From the NCBI GenBank assembly GCA_902778535.1, contig CACYYG010000002.1, positions 14,211 to 78,210 of the forward strand: a DNA stretch of 64,000 nt, given 5' to 3'. The DNA is from an uncultured Prevotellaceae bacterium. GTDB taxonomy: Bacteria > Bacteroidota > Bacteroidia > Bacteroidales > Bacteroidaceae. This document shows positions 1 through 8,907 of this stretch, piece after piece. The first letter of the stretch is position 1. Every line of letters starts with the position of its first letter. The notes beneath the pieces were generated by a model, which was not told the origin of the DNA, did no database searches, and saw only the letters and a list, made by a program, of their open reading frames with translations. The translations under genes were made by a program, and so were the position numbers.

Positions 1-12
1 TTAGGGGGTTAG

Positions 13-633
13 TCAGTCCTTATAAAAGTATGCACGATGTACCCAGATAACGATTCCCACGAGGATGAGGGCCATAGCGGGCATCGTCATCATGCCGTTG
101 TTGATGTAGCCGGCCTCATAGGCACCGTCGGGAATGATCTGGAAGCCTAAGAGCGAGCCGCGTCCCAAGAACTCACGCACAGCACCGACGATGACGAGAA
201 TCATGGCATAGCCCAGGCCGTTGCCCACGCCGTCGAGGAACGAGGGCCAAGGCTTGTTCTGCATGGCGAAGGCCTCGAGGCGTCCCATGAGGATGCAGTT
301 GGTGATGATAAGACCGACATAGACGGAGAGCTGCACGCTGACGTCATAGACGAAAGCCTTCAGCACCTGGCTGACGATGGTCACCAGGGCTGCCACCACC
401 ACAAGCTGCACCACGATGCGGATGCGGTTGGGGATGGTGTTGCGCAGCACAGAGATAATCACATTGGCGAAAGCCGTAATCACCGTGACGGCGAGTCCCA
501 TCACGATGGCGGGCTTCAGCTGGCTGGTGACGGCCAGTGCCGAGCAGATGCCCAGCACCTGCACCAATATCGGATGGTCGAGGCTTAGCGGATTGACGAA
601 AGCCTCTTTGTTCTGTTTGCTAAATAATGCCAT
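13..633 (-). CDS. nqrD: Na+-translocating NADH:quinone reductase subunit D
   Basis: This 206-residue integral membrane protein matches NqrD, one of the two related small membrane subunits (NqrD/NqrE) of the Na+-NQR complex. The complex oxidises NADH, reduces quinone and exports Na+. Nearly the whole chain is hydrophobic, with about six membrane spans. The short N-terminal tail contains NPLSLDHPILVQVLGICSALAVT, typical of the family. It is the fourth gene of nqrABCD and is separated from nqrC by a short heptamer repeat. The expected next gene, nqrE, would begin to the left of base 1 and is not visible. The ATG at 633 fits the family start. Confidence 0.95.
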   Translation of the reverse strand: MALFSKQNKEAFVNPLSLDHPILVQVLGICSALAVTSQLKPAIVMGLAVTVITAFANVIISVLRNTIPNRIRIVVQLVVVAALVTIVSQVLKAFVYDVSVQLSVYVGLIITNCILMGRLEAFAMQNKPWPSFLDGVGNGLGYAMILVIVGAVREFLGRGSLLGFQIIPDGAYEAGYINNGMMTMPAMALILVGIVIWVHRAYFYKD

Positions 634-642
634 AATAATTTC

Positions 643-677
643 GAATTACGAATTACTAATTATGAATTACTAGTTTA
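643..677. repeat. 7-bp tandem repeat between nqrD and nqrC
   Basis: Five consecutive 7-mers fill the gap: GAATTAC, GAATTAC, TAATTAT, GAATTAC, TAGTTTA. The last overlaps the nqrC stop codon. It belongs to the heptamer class seen at several other operon junctions in the window. Confidence 0.8.
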
Positions 678-1346
678 CTCGTTATACTCGCCGTCGGCAT
701 TAGGCTGCTGGCGGTCTTCAACGATACGCTCCCACTCCTCGGCCTTGAGGGTTTCGGCATACTGTGCGAAACTTTTCTGCAGCATGTCGGTGACACCATT
801 GGAAGTGAGCGTGGCACCGGTGACGCAGTCGACCTGATGCTCAGGTTTCTCCACGTTCTTTACCACGGAGAGGGCCACGTTGCCATCGGCATCGAATACC
901 TTCTTGCCGATGAACTTCTCCTGCCATTCACGGCTGTCCTTAATCTCGGCACCCAGTCCGGCTGTCTCACTCTCGTGGTTGAAGTAGGCTCCGTAGACGG
1001 TGTTCTTGTCGTCGTTGAGGGCGATGAAGCCGCTGATGCCGCCCCACAGGCCCATGCCCTTCAGGGGGAACACATACTTCACGTCGCCGTTCTCCAGCGT
1101 GCAGACATAGAGTTTTTGAGCCTCGTCATACTTCACAATCTTCTCATACAGTGCATGTGCCTCGCTATCGCTCTTGTCACGAAGGTTCAGCGAGTTCAGC
1201 ACCTGCTTCTCCTGGTCGAGCTTCACGTTGGCATCCTGCCTGTCCTTCAGCGAGGATGAGACAAAAGCCAGCAGGAAGGCTACGATGATGACCAGAATCG
1301 TACTATATATAATAATGTACGCGTTACTATTCGTATTTAGCTTCAT
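675..1346 (-). CDS. nqrC: Na+-translocating NADH:quinone reductase subunit C
   Basis: The 223-residue protein has one N-terminal membrane anchor (about residues 8-30) followed by a periplasmic FMN-binding domain. The covalent FMN site is visible as VTGATLTS, with the flavin-accepting Thr at residue 179. In this family ApbE attaches FMN through a phosphodiester bond. The ESETAGLGAEI stretch upstream is also characteristic of NqrC. It carries electrons within the Na+-NQR complex. It lies in the nqrABCD operon, with 12 bases between the nqrC start and the nqrB stop, again filled by 7-bp repeats. It is slightly shorter than typical proteobacterial NqrC. Confidence 0.95.
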   Translation of the reverse strand: MKLNTNSNAYIIIYSTILVIIVAFLLAFVSSSLKDRQDANVKLDQEKQVLNSLNLRDKSDSEAHALYEKIVKYDEAQKLYVCTLENGDVKYVFPLKGMGLWGGISGFIALNDDKNTVYGAYFNHESETAGLGAEIKDSREWQEKFIGKKVFDADGNVALSVVKNVEKPEHQVDCVTGATLTSNGVTDMLQKSFAQYAETLKAEEWERIVEDRQQPNADGEYNE

Positions 1347-1372
1347 AATGCTTTGTGCTTAATGCTTAATTC
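1345..1372. repeat. 7-bp tandem repeat at the nqrC/nqrB junction
   Basis: Four 7-mers in register (ATAATGC, TTTGTGC, TTAATGC, TTAATTC) run from the nqrC start codon across the gap into the 3' end of nqrB. Confidence 0.65.
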
Positions 1373-2540
1373 GGTTGGCTCGTTTCGTAATATTGCGCTC
1401 CACTACGAAGTGGTCGATGGTGGGAGCAAACATATTCATCAGCAGGATGGCGAGCATCATGCCTTCGGGATAGCCGGGGTTCATCACACGTATGACGATG
1501 GCCATCACACCGATGATGAAGCCGTAGATCCATTTGCCCGTCTCGGTGCGGGCCGAGGTGACGGGGTCAGTAGCCATGAACACGGCACCGAAGGCGAAGC
1601 CGCCCAGCACTAGGTGTTCATACCAGGGAATGACCGTAGAGCCAAGGCCTGCGAAGAGGGCTGCGGTGAGCGAGCCTCCGACAAAGACGCTGAGCATGAT
1701 TTTCCACGAGGCAATGCCGGTGATGAGCAGCAGCAGCGCACCGAGGCCGATGGCGATGACGCTCGTCTCGCCGATGGAGCCGGGGATGAAGCCGCAAATC
1801 ATGTCGCAGAGACTTGTGCCGCTGTCAATAGGATTCACGCCCTGCCCTACCTCAGCCAGCGGAGTGGCCTGTGTGAAGGCATCGACATGCAGTGTCTCGG
1901 CCAGATTGTTGCCCAGGCCCAGAATCTTCTCATCTGACACCCACACCTTGTCGCCGCTCATCATCGTAGGATAGGCGAAGAAGAGGAAGGCACGGCAGAT
2001 GAGAGCCGGATTGAAGATATTCATGCCCGTGCCGCCGAAAATCTCCTTGCCGATAATGACGGCAAAGGCCACGGCAATGGCCAGAATCCACAACGGACAG
2101 TTGACAGGGATGATCAGCGGAATAAGGATGCCGCTGACGAGGAATCCTTCCTGTATCTCCTCGCCCTTCCACTGTGCCCATGCAAACTCGATGCCGAGGC
2201 CGACGATATAGCTGACCAGAATCTTGGGCAGCACGGCAAAGAAACCGTAGAAGAAAATTTCAAAGAATCCTGCTGTGGCTAGCGTGCCGGCAGCCAGGAA
2301 GTTCTGATAGCCCACGTTGTACATGCCGAAGAGCATGGCAGGCATCAGGGCCAATACCACCACACTCATGATGCGCTTCGAGTCGATGGCATCGTGAATG
2401 TGTACGCCGTTCCTCGACGTGGTGTTGGGCACGTAGAGGAACGTCTCAAAGCCATCGAACAGTGAGCGGAAGGCATGCAGCTTTCCGTCCTTCTCGAAGT
2501 TCGGCTTTATCTTGTTCAGATAATTTCTTAGTGCTTTCAT
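1359..2540 (-). CDS. nqrB: Na+-translocating NADH:quinone reductase subunit B
   Basis: This polytopic membrane protein has about ten predicted spans and is the main membrane subunit of Na+-NQR, thought to bind FMN, riboflavin and quinone and to contribute to the Na+ path. The covalent FMN motif reads DAFTQATPL, with the acceptor Thr at about residue 226. The usual SGAT is TQAT here. The family motif ATDPVTSA is present near the C-terminus. I chose the ATG at 2540 (MKALRNYLNKIKP, 393 aa) because it matches the family N-terminus and sits four bases after the nqrA stop. A longer reading frame would overlap nqrA. Confidence 0.95.
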   Translation of the reverse strand: MKALRNYLNKIKPNFEKDGKLHAFRSLFDGFETFLYVPNTTSRNGVHIHDAIDSKRIMSVVVLALMPAMLFGMYNVGYQNFLAAGTLATAGFFEIFFYGFFAVLPKILVSYIVGLGIEFAWAQWKGEEIQEGFLVSGILIPLIIPVNCPLWILAIAVAFAVIIGKEIFGGTGMNIFNPALICRAFLFFAYPTMMSGDKVWVSDEKILGLGNNLAETLHVDAFTQATPLAEVGQGVNPIDSGTSLCDMICGFIPGSIGETSVIAIGLGALLLLITGIASWKIMLSVFVGGSLTAALFAGLGSTVIPWYEHLVLGGFAFGAVFMATDPVTSARTETGKWIYGFIIGVMAIVIRVMNPGYPEGMMLAILLMNMFAPTIDHFVVERNITKRANRIKH

Positions 2541-2544
2541 CTGT

Positions 2545-3900
2545 TTATGCGTTTTCTTTACGTAAATTGTCCAGTCCCTGGCGCACGATGCGCTGCAGCT
2601 CCAGCTTCGAGCTGTCAACGAACTCAGCCAGCGCGAAGTCCTCGGGACTCACCTCATAGATGCCCAGCTGCTCCATCTTGTCAATGTCGCCGGTGATGAT
2701 GGCCTTGATGAGGTACTCGCCGTAGATGTCCATCGGCAGCACACGGTCATACTCGCCGCTCATGATGATGTGGCGCTCGCCACCCTTCACGCGGGCATCC
2801 AGCGCATATTCTTTCTTCTTGCCAAAGAGCCATGAGAAATAGCTGCGGTTCACCGAGAACTGCTTCATTCGCGGCATGGCCCAGCCCAGCAGCTCGTCGG
2901 CATCGTCGCCCTCGGGAATGACGGTCACCTCCGAGGCATGGGCAGCCAGATAGCCGTCCTTCGTCGTCTGCGTGCCGGTCAGCACATTGCCGTTGACGAT
3001 GCGCACATGATGATCCTGATTATAGCTGTTGGCGAGCAGCGTCTGCAGCTCCTGACCCACGAGCATCTCCACATGGCAGGGCTTCGTCACCTCACTGCCG
3101 CAGAGTGCCACCAGTCGGCGCAAGTCCACCTTGCCAGTGTTGAACAGACGACCGATGAACAGCACCACCGTCGGGTCGCCGATGGCCCACACCATTTCGC
3201 CCTTGTTCACAGGCTCCAGATGGTTGACCTGTACGCCCACGTTGCCGGCAGGACACGGACCGTCGAACACGGTCACCTCGACGCCCTCAAGATTTGAAAT
3301 GTGCGACATGAGCCCCGACTCTCTGCCTACGCCCACATGCACCTTCGCAATCCTGGCCAGAGCCTTCAGCCCCGTCACGAAGTCCTGCTCCTGACCCTTC
3401 ACCTCATACTCAAAGTCGCAGGCCAGGGGTTTGTCCCTCAGCGCCGACACGAAGATGGTTCTCGGCTGGTCGGGAACTGTAGCGACAGCATAAGGCAGCT
3501 GGTTGATGTATCCCAGCAGTCCGGCCTCCATGATGTGCTCAAGGACGAGCCTGCCGTCCATCTTCTCAATGTTTGGAGTGCCATAGTCCACAAATGCCTG
3601 CTCCTTGTCGGCTTCCACCTTCACGCAGAGCACCTTCCTCCGCTCGCCGCGCTCCACGGCCGTCACCCGACCGCTCACTGGCGATGCAAACTTCATTTCG
3701 GGGTACTGCTTGTTCACAAACAGCGCCTCACCGGCCTTGACCATATCGCCTTCCTTCACCACCACCTTCGGCACAACGCCCACGAAGTCGTCGGGCACCA
3801 ATGCGAATTTCCCGCTCGACTTCAGGCTCATCCGTTCCTCGGCAGCCTTTCCTTGAAGCTTTATGTCCAAGCCCTTCTTTAGCTTGATTACATTTGCCAT
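2545..3900 (-). CDS. nqrA: Na+-translocating NADH:quinone reductase subunit A
   Basis: NqrA is the soluble, cofactor-poor subunit on the cytoplasmic face of Na+-NQR. It is 451 residues from the ATG at 3900 (MANVIKLKKGLDIKLQG). The family signature KLKKGLDIKLQGK at the N-terminus and FVGVVPKVVVKEGDMVKAGE, a barrel-sandwich-like lipoyl-type segment at about residues 40-60, are clear. It is first in the operon, directly behind a TAATTTTG promoter. An upstream in-frame extension would run into the promoter, so the internal ATG was preferred. Confidence 0.95.
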   Translation of the reverse strand: MANVIKLKKGLDIKLQGKAAEERMSLKSSGKFALVPDDFVGVVPKVVVKEGDMVKAGEALFVNKQYPEMKFASPVSGRVTAVERGERRKVLCVKVEADKEQAFVDYGTPNIEKMDGRLVLEHIMEAGLLGYINQLPYAVATVPDQPRTIFVSALRDKPLACDFEYEVKGQEQDFVTGLKALARIAKVHVGVGRESGLMSHISNLEGVEVTVFDGPCPAGNVGVQVNHLEPVNKGEMVWAIGDPTVVLFIGRLFNTGKVDLRRLVALCGSEVTKPCHVEMLVGQELQTLLANSYNQDHHVRIVNGNVLTGTQTTKDGYLAAHASEVTVIPEGDDADELLGWAMPRMKQFSVNRSYFSWLFGKKKEYALDARVKGGERHIIMSGEYDRVLPMDIYGEYLIKAIITGDIDKMEQLGIYEVSPEDFALAEFVDSSKLELQRIVRQGLDNLRKENA

Positions 3901-3936
3901 ATCTATAAAATAATAACCATTCTCAAAATACGGGTG

Positions 3937-3944
3937 CAAAATTA
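3937..3944 (-). promoter_or_regulatory. -7 box of the nqr operon promoter
   Basis: TAATTTTG on the minus strand matches the Bacteroidetes -7 consensus TAnnTTTG. It lies 36 bases before the nqrA ATG, with a TTG-containing -33-like element near 3958. Confidence 0.7.
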
Positions 3945-4060
3945 CATAAAATTATCCAACTATCACCATCTTTATATATTTTTTTTGGCGTTTAGCTTCC
4001 CGCGTAATTGATTTCCGCATTTCATCAATCAGAGATTCCAAACCCTCCTGCGACGCATGG

Positions 4061-4491
4061 TAAAATATTTTTACAAAACATACGAAAAAACTGGGTTTAA
4101 CGAGGCTGAGAATGGCTCAGAATTCACGACAGGACGATTTGCTGGAAAAAACGCAAAAATGAGAGGGGTTGATTATTTCATTGATTGACAGTAGCTTAGC
4201 TCATATTTCTGTTCGTCGGGAGCATCCTCGTTTTCAAAAAGGTATATCCCCATGAAAAAAAGTCAATGCCTTTTTTTCACGCGGAGCCTCTTTTTTAGCA
4301 AAAGTAAGCCGTTCTGAGGCCAAAATAGCACCATTTAGAGGCTGAAAAGCTGCACAAAACCCATATATGTGTGCATTTTTCGAGCCTCACTCATGCTCAT
4401 CCGACGACCGGCATGATGCAAAAACCAGTTGTTCCGCTTCTATTTCACAAAAATATTTTGTAAAAAAATCGGAATCATTTTTCTTTACAAA
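4061..4491. repeat. Dispersed 430-bp intergenic repeat, copy A
   Basis: The stretch is a close copy of 56631-57060 and a distant relative of 19700-20107. Bases 4236-4285 are identical to 56807-56856 (50 bp), and 4101-4126 to 56672-56697 (26 bp). It carries hairpins CTGAG/CTCAG (4106-4120), TGAAAAAAAG/CTTTTTTTCA (4253-4279), TGCACA/TGTGCA (4351-4375) and TTTGTAAA/TTTACAAA (4457-4491). The ends resemble imperfect terminal inverted repeats around TTTTTACAAAA. No convincing reading frame crosses it. It fills most of the 700-bp divergent space between nqrA and the DUF4369-like gene. Confidence 0.85.
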
Positions 4492-4501
4492 TTTATCAGG
4501 G

Positions 4502-4571
4502 CTACAGATTCAACGAAGCAAGGGCAAGGCACTTTCGGTGTTTTATTTTTGGTGGTTTCGAGAATCTGTAG
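4502..4571. promoter_or_regulatory. 10-bp inverted repeat abutting a promoter
   Basis: CTACAGATTC at 4502-4511 and GAATCTGTAG at 4562-4571 are exact reverse complements separated by 50 bp. The right arm ends one base before the -7 box at 4572. It could be an operator pair, but no cognate regulator is identifiable. Confidence 0.4.
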
Positions 4572-4579
4572 TACCTTTG
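4572..4579 (+). promoter_or_regulatory. -7 box for the 4604-7892 operon
   Basis: TACCTTTG, the preferred Bacteroidetes -7 sequence, sits 24 bases before the ATG at 4604, with a TTTGG -33-like element near 4548. Confidence 0.75.
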
Positions 4580-4603
4580 CAGGATAAATCAACGAAAGCG
4601 CTT

Positions 4604-5242
4604 ATGAATAAACTATTGTCTATGCTGATGGCAGCCGCCTTTTTCACGCCCTGCCACGCTAAAAAAGTGAAGCTGACCATCGACGGTACGCTGTCGCCCG
4701 CGGAATCCAGGATCTATCTCATCGTCAACGAGGACACAGACAACGCACAGCTCGTGCCCATCAGCGATGCCAAGTTCTCGGTGACTGTTGAGGTGGACCG
4801 CAACGCGTTCATCCGTCTGAACGAATGGAAGGAGTGGCCCGAGAGGAGCCCCTTCGTGCTCATTCCCGACAGCCGCCACATCACCATCAACTGGAATACC
4901 GGCGAAATCGAAGGGTCAGAGCTGTCGAAAAAGCTGAAGAAGGCGCTCGACGAAATCAAGCAACACAGCCCTGAGGGATTCCATATCGATGTGTTCAGCG
5001 ACGACCCCGCCGCTTGGCGCTCGGCTCAGGAACAGGGCAATTCCATGCGTGAGATGATGCTTCAGGAACAGAGAACGATAGCCAAACAAACGATACTCGA
5101 CAACAAGAAAAGCTTCATCTGTGCCTGGATTGTGTATTGTTTCCCGGAGCTGATGAAAGGCGAGCTGGAGGCGATGCTTGACCACATGAAGCCCAAATGG
5201 ATGAATCATCCCATTCTGAAGAAAAAGCAACAAAAGAACTGA
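4604..5242 (+). CDS. Secreted DUF4369-like protein without thioredoxin domain
   Basis: The protein has 212 residues from the ATG at 4604. MNKLLSMLMAAAFFTPCHA is a signal peptide ending at an AxA-type site. The following 100 residues (GTLSP...RIYLIVNEDTD, then a beta-rich segment ending ITINWNTGEIEGSE) resemble DUF4369, the N-terminal domain of many Bacteroidetes TlpA-type thiol-disulfide proteins. No CxxC thioredoxin domain follows. The C-terminal half is helical and charged. A longer in-frame extension upstream covers the promoter and repeat and was rejected. It is first in an operon with the beta-helix protein (10-bp gap). Its function is unknown and the DUF assignment is moderately sure. 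Confidence 0.7.
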   Translation: MNKLLSMLMAAAFFTPCHAKKVKLTIDGTLSPAESRIYLIVNEDTDNAQLVPISDAKFSVTVEVDRNAFIRLNEWKEWPERSPFVLIPDSRHITINWNTGEIEGSELSKKLKKALDEIKQHSPEGFHIDVFSDDPAAWRSAQEQGNSMREMMLQEQRTIAKQTILDNKKSFICAWIVYCFPELMKGELEAMLDHMKPKWMNHPILKKKQQKN

Positions 5243-5252
5243 TATAAAAACA

Positions 5253-6662
5253 ATGAAAGCATTTTTTATGATGTGCCTGCTGGCAGCTGCCGCCCAGCAG
5301 ATGAGCGCAGAAGGAATGAAGACGGCAGGCGACGGAACGACCTACACGCTTGACCTGCTGTCGCAGACGGAGGGCAGCGGCGTTGAGAAACATGTAGACG
5401 AGAACTACGGCCAGGTCATCTATATCCTATCTGCCAACGACACCATCGCCGCAGGCGACAAGTTTGTGATGGAAGACAACGTCAGCGTACTGTTCGGCGA
5501 CAATGTGACCTTCGTCATTGAGGGCGAAGCCGACTTCGGGCTGGAGAACGGAGCCACCTTCGACAGTGCCTTCGAGGGCACCTCACTCGTCCGCCCCGTG
5601 GGCATTATGATGAAGAACGAGCAGAGCCAGACGGTGTTCCGCAACTGCACATTCAACTATGTGGGCCTGCGCAACATGTCGGCGAAGGGACTGAAGGTGG
5701 ACAACTGTGCCTTCAATTATAATAATGGTGCCATCGGGCAGGCAGCCCTCACCATAGGCACTGACGGCGCTCCCTTCGAAGTGACCAACTGCACATTCTC
5801 GCACAATGCAAAAGCTGCCATTGCCGGTGCTGCCAACTATCGCAACCCGCTGCTCATCGAGAACTGCATTTTCCAGGCCAACGGACAGGCCAACGGCAAT
5901 ACGCCGCAGCTCAACCTCACCGTAGCCGACAACGTCGTCGTTCGCGGCTGTACCATAGTGGGCGATCCCGAGAAGACGATGGTGGGCGGCATCGTCGTGG
6001 CCAACCTTGTAGGCTTCACCGACGAGATGAATACCCTCATTGAGAACAATACTATTACCGACGGACGCTTTGGCATCGCCACGTATATGGGGCAGCATGC
6101 CGTCATACGCAACAATGAGCTGAAGGACAACTGTCACGAAGTCAACCCGATGAACGGCGGCAGCGGCATCAATGTCTACGACCCCTACGGCAAGCAGAAA
6201 GCCTTCATCACGGGCAACCACATCGAGGGCTCGCTGTGGGGCGTCACCATTGTCGGCAACATGAACACCTACGCCAATCTGGGCCGCATCGATGTTGAAC
6301 CAACCAGCGAGGACTACAATCCTGGCGGCAACGTCTTCGTGAACAACGGCAACGGAGGACAGCTCTACGACCTCTACAACAACTCGCTCAGCACAGTCTA
6401 TGCACAGGGCAACACCTGGAACGTGAGCGAGCAGACGGAGGAGCTGATTGAGAGCGTCATCTTCCACAGTTACGACAGTCCCTCATTGGGCACCGTCGTC
6501 TTCATGCCACCCAAGGAAACGACGGGAATCAGCAACCTTGACGACACAACGCTTCGCTTCGGCAATAACTTTTACGACCTGCAGGGCCGACGTTATCATT
6601 CAGAACACAGGAAGGGACTGTTTGTCATCAGCAAGAACGGGAAAAAGATGTTGGTTAAGTAA
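5253..6662 (+). CDS. Secreted right-handed beta-helix protein
   Basis: The 469-residue protein begins with a signal peptide (MKAFFMMCLLAAAAQQMSA). Residues about 95-390 repeat short N-rich rungs such as VFRNCTFNY, VDNCAFNY, VTNCTFSHN, IENCIFQAN and VRGCTIVG, the pattern of pectate-lyase-like or NosD-like parallel beta helices. The C-terminus (NFYDLQGRRYHSEHRKG then LFVISKNGKKMLVK) is a tail common on secreted Prevotella-type proteins, thought to act in sorting or anchoring. A related tail ends the protein at 43153-45540. No catalytic residues can be assigned. A polysaccharide-binding or polysaccharide-cleaving role is possible but not shown. Confidence 0.75.
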   Translation: MKAFFMMCLLAAAAQQMSAEGMKTAGDGTTYTLDLLSQTEGSGVEKHVDENYGQVIYILSANDTIAAGDKFVMEDNVSVLFGDNVTFVIEGEADFGLENGATFDSAFEGTSLVRPVGIMMKNEQSQTVFRNCTFNYVGLRNMSAKGLKVDNCAFNYNNGAIGQAALTIGTDGAPFEVTNCTFSHNAKAAIAGAANYRNPLLIENCIFQANGQANGNTPQLNLTVADNVVVRGCTIVGDPEKTMVGGIVVANLVGFTDEMNTLIENNTITDGRFGIATYMGQHAVIRNNELKDNCHEVNPMNGGSGINVYDPYGKQKAFITGNHIEGSLWGVTIVGNMNTYANLGRIDVEPTSEDYNPGGNVFVNNGNGGQLYDLYNNSLSTVYAQGNTWNVSEQTEELIESVIFHSYDSPSLGTVVFMPPKETTGISNLDDTTLRFGNNFYDLQGRRYHSEHRKGLFVISKNGKKMLVK

Positions 6663-6671
6663 GACTGAGGA

Positions 6672-7892
6672 ATGAACGACGCAAAAATCATCAACGACCC
6701 TGTATTCGGATTCATTCGCATACCGCGCGGGCTGCTTTACGACATCGTTAAGCACCCGCTGTTTCAGCGCCTCACACGCATCAGCCAGCTGGGACTGGCC
6801 TCGGTGGTCTATCCCGGAGCACGCCACACGCGTTTCCAGCACTCCCTGGGCGCCTACCACCTGATGGGCGAGGCGCTGCTCACGTTGCGGCAGAAAGGAC
6901 AGTTCATCTTCGACAGCGAGGCCGAGGCGGTGGAGGCCGCCATCCTGATGCACGACATCGGGCACGGGCCGTTCTCGCATGTGCTCGAGCATACGCTCAT
7001 CAGCGGCATATCACACGAAGACATCTCGCTGATGATGATGGAACAGATCAACCACGACCTGCACGAGCAGCTGCAGCTGGCCATCGCCATCTTCAGCGAC
7101 GACTATCCCAAGCGTTTCCTCCACCAGCTCATCTCCTCGCAGCTCGACATGGACCGTCTCGACTATCTGCGGCGCGACGCCTTCTTCACCGGCGTGGCCG
7201 AGGGTACCATCGGCTCGGCACGCATCATCAAGATGCTCAACGTGGTGGACGACCGCCTCGTGGTGGAGCAGAAAGGCATTTACTCTATAGAGAACTACCT
7301 CACCTCGCGCCGCCTGATGTACTGGCAAGTGTATCTGCACAAGACTACGGTGGCCTACGAGAAAATGCTGGTCAATGCCCTGCGACGGGCCAAGCTGTGT
7401 GCAAAGGATCAACAGGTTTTTGCATCGCCGGCGCTGGCTTTCTTCCTCTATAATGACGTGGATGAACAACGTTTCCACGACGACCCGGAAGCCCTGCGCA
7501 ATTACGGCGAGCTGGACGACAGCGACATCTGGAGCGCAATGAAAGCCTGGCGGCACAGCGACGACAAGATTCTGGCACAATTGGCCGGCGACCTGCTCGA
7601 CCGCCGGCTCTGGCGCTGCGAGACGACTTCTGAGCCGCCTTCGCCTGAGCATATAGAAGAACTGCGAAAGAATCTGGCTGAAAGAATGAGCATCAGCATC
7701 GACGACACCGACTACCTGATGCAACTGGTCAGCGCCGAGAAGGATATGTACTCGCCTTCCGACGACAGTATCGACATCCTGATGAAAGACGGCAGCATTG
7801 CCGACATCACTCAGGCTTCGGAACTCCTCGCCAGCCCGTCGAGCTTGTCGGTGGGCAAGGTGCGGCGCTATTATCTTTGCTATTCGCGATAA
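6672..7892 (+). CDS. HD-domain phosphohydrolase (COG1078/YdhJ-like)
   Basis: The 406-residue protein opens with NDPVFGFIRIPRGLLYDIV, and the metal-binding HD signature follows: RFQHSLGAYHL (first His), LMHDIGHGPFSH (HD pair), and DMDRLDYLRRD (distal Asp). This is the COG1078 family, related to dNTP triphosphohydrolases and SAMHD1, which hydrolyses nucleotides in the cytoplasm. The exact substrate is not evident. It follows the beta-helix gene by 9 bp, so it probably shares a transcript, although the functional link is unclear. Its stop codon abuts the stop of the convergent MBL gene with no intergenic base. Confidence 0.85.
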   Translation: MNDAKIINDPVFGFIRIPRGLLYDIVKHPLFQRLTRISQLGLASVVYPGARHTRFQHSLGAYHLMGEALLTLRQKGQFIFDSEAEAVEAAILMHDIGHGPFSHVLEHTLISGISHEDISLMMMEQINHDLHEQLQLAIAIFSDDYPKRFLHQLISSQLDMDRLDYLRRDAFFTGVAEGTIGSARIIKMLNVVDDRLVVEQKGIYSIENYLTSRRLMYWQVYLHKTTVAYEKMLVNALRRAKLCAKDQQVFASPALAFFLYNDVDEQRFHDDPEALRNYGELDDSDIWSAMKAWRHSDDKILAQLAGDLLDRRLWRCETTSEPPSPEHIEELRKNLAERMSISIDDTDYLMQLVSAEKDMYSPSDDSIDILMKDGSIADITQASELLASPSSLSVGKVRRYYLCYSR

Positions 7893-8696
7893 CTAATCGA
7901 GGGTGAAAATGCCTGTGGGCATAGTGCGCTTCAGCACATCGAGCTGCACGTCTTTTCCTGCGACGATGCCGTAGCTGCGCAGAGTGGCTTCTACGGTCTT
8001 GCGCGCCAGCTCGGGGTGATTGTTCTCTTCCGAGAGGTGACAGAGCCATACGTGACGCAGATGCTCGCTCATGTGGCGGACGATGGCTTCGCCACAGGCA
8101 TCGTTGCTGAGATGGCCGGTGCCGCAGGAGATGCGCTCCTTGAGGTGGGCAGGATAAGGGCCTGCCATCAGCATCTCGCGGTCGTGGTTGGCCTCGATGA
8201 CAAGATAGTCGGCCTGCATAATGTAGCCCCCCATCTCTTCAGTAATGCGCCCGGCGTCAGTAATGATGCAGAAGGTGACGCCATCGGTCTCAATCATGTA
8301 GCCTACGTTGTCGCTGCTGTCGTGAGGCACAAAAAATGGTGTCACCTTGAAGTCGCCGAGAACAATCGGCTCGTTGTTCGCCAACAGATGTCTGTCGGCT
8401 GGGTTTACCTTTCTTGTCACGCAGTAGTTTCGGTCTATGCCTTCATGAACGGCTTGGGTGGCATAGACGGGCAGATGGAGGTCGTTGCTGATGCTGCCAA
8501 CGCACTTGATATGGTCGGCGTGGTCGTGTGTGATGAGCAGATGATGAATCTGAGTAAGGCTCAGCCCATAGTCCCTGAAATATTTCTTCAGCGAGCGCAC
8601 TCCTACGCCGGCATCGATCATCAGTCCGTCGTTGTCGGTATAGAGGAAATAGCAGTTTCCGCTGCTTCCGCTGCCAAAAGAAATGAATTTCAGCAT
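7893..8696 (-). CDS. MBL-fold metallo-hydrolase (YycJ/WalJ-like)
   Basis: This 267-residue metallo-beta-lactamase-fold enzyme has the zinc motif THDHADH at about residues 56-62 and further His/Asp ligands (FVPHDSSDN, ITDAGR, EANHD). The N-terminus MLKFISFGSGSSGNCYFL and the overall order match the YycJ/WalJ group, often described as an exonuclease-like or cell-wall-linked hydrolase. It has its own promoter 22 bases upstream. It is convergent with, and end-to-end to, the HD gene. The substrate is not predictable from sequence alone. Confidence 0.85.
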   Translation of the reverse strand: MLKFISFGSGSSGNCYFLYTDNDGLMIDAGVGVRSLKKYFRDYGLSLTQIHHLLITHDHADHIKCVGSISNDLHLPVYATQAVHEGIDRNYCVTRKVNPADRHLLANNEPIVLGDFKVTPFFVPHDSSDNVGYMIETDGVTFCIITDAGRITEEMGGYIMQADYLVIEANHDREMLMAGPYPAHLKERISCGTGHLSNDACGEAIVRHMSEHLRHVWLCHLSEENNHPELARKTVEATLRSYGIVAGKDVQLDVLKRTMPTGIFTLD

Positions 8697-8718
8697 CTGC
8701 CAGTGTTCAATTTAGCTG

Positions 8719-8726
8719 CAAAATTA
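8719..8726 (-). promoter_or_regulatory. -7 box of the MBL hydrolase gene
   Basis: TAATTTTG on the minus strand lies 22 bases before the ATG at 8696. The 180 bases to its right, up to tamL, show AT-rich sequence with no supported gene. Confidence 0.65.
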
Positions 8727-8907
8727 CGAAAAAAAGAGTAAAAAAAGTAAGTGAGACGTGAAAAGTTGCTCTGCCTTGTTGTTTTTTAACGCCTATTTAT
8801 TGAAACAGCCGCTTTTTCACTCAATATTTTGCATTTAGAGTGTCCATTTTCTGATAGTATGTCTCCTTCTGAAGAGATTGAAGGGAAGGAAGTGGCTGCG
8901 CACTTTC

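Noticed and set aside
1-12. Start of nqrE
   Set aside because: Only 12 bases lie beyond the nqrD stop and no start codon can be identified in them.
4367-4603. 79-codon N-terminal extension of the DUF4369-like protein
   Set aside because: It covers the repeat, the inverted repeat and the TACCTTTG promoter. The signal peptide begins at 4604.
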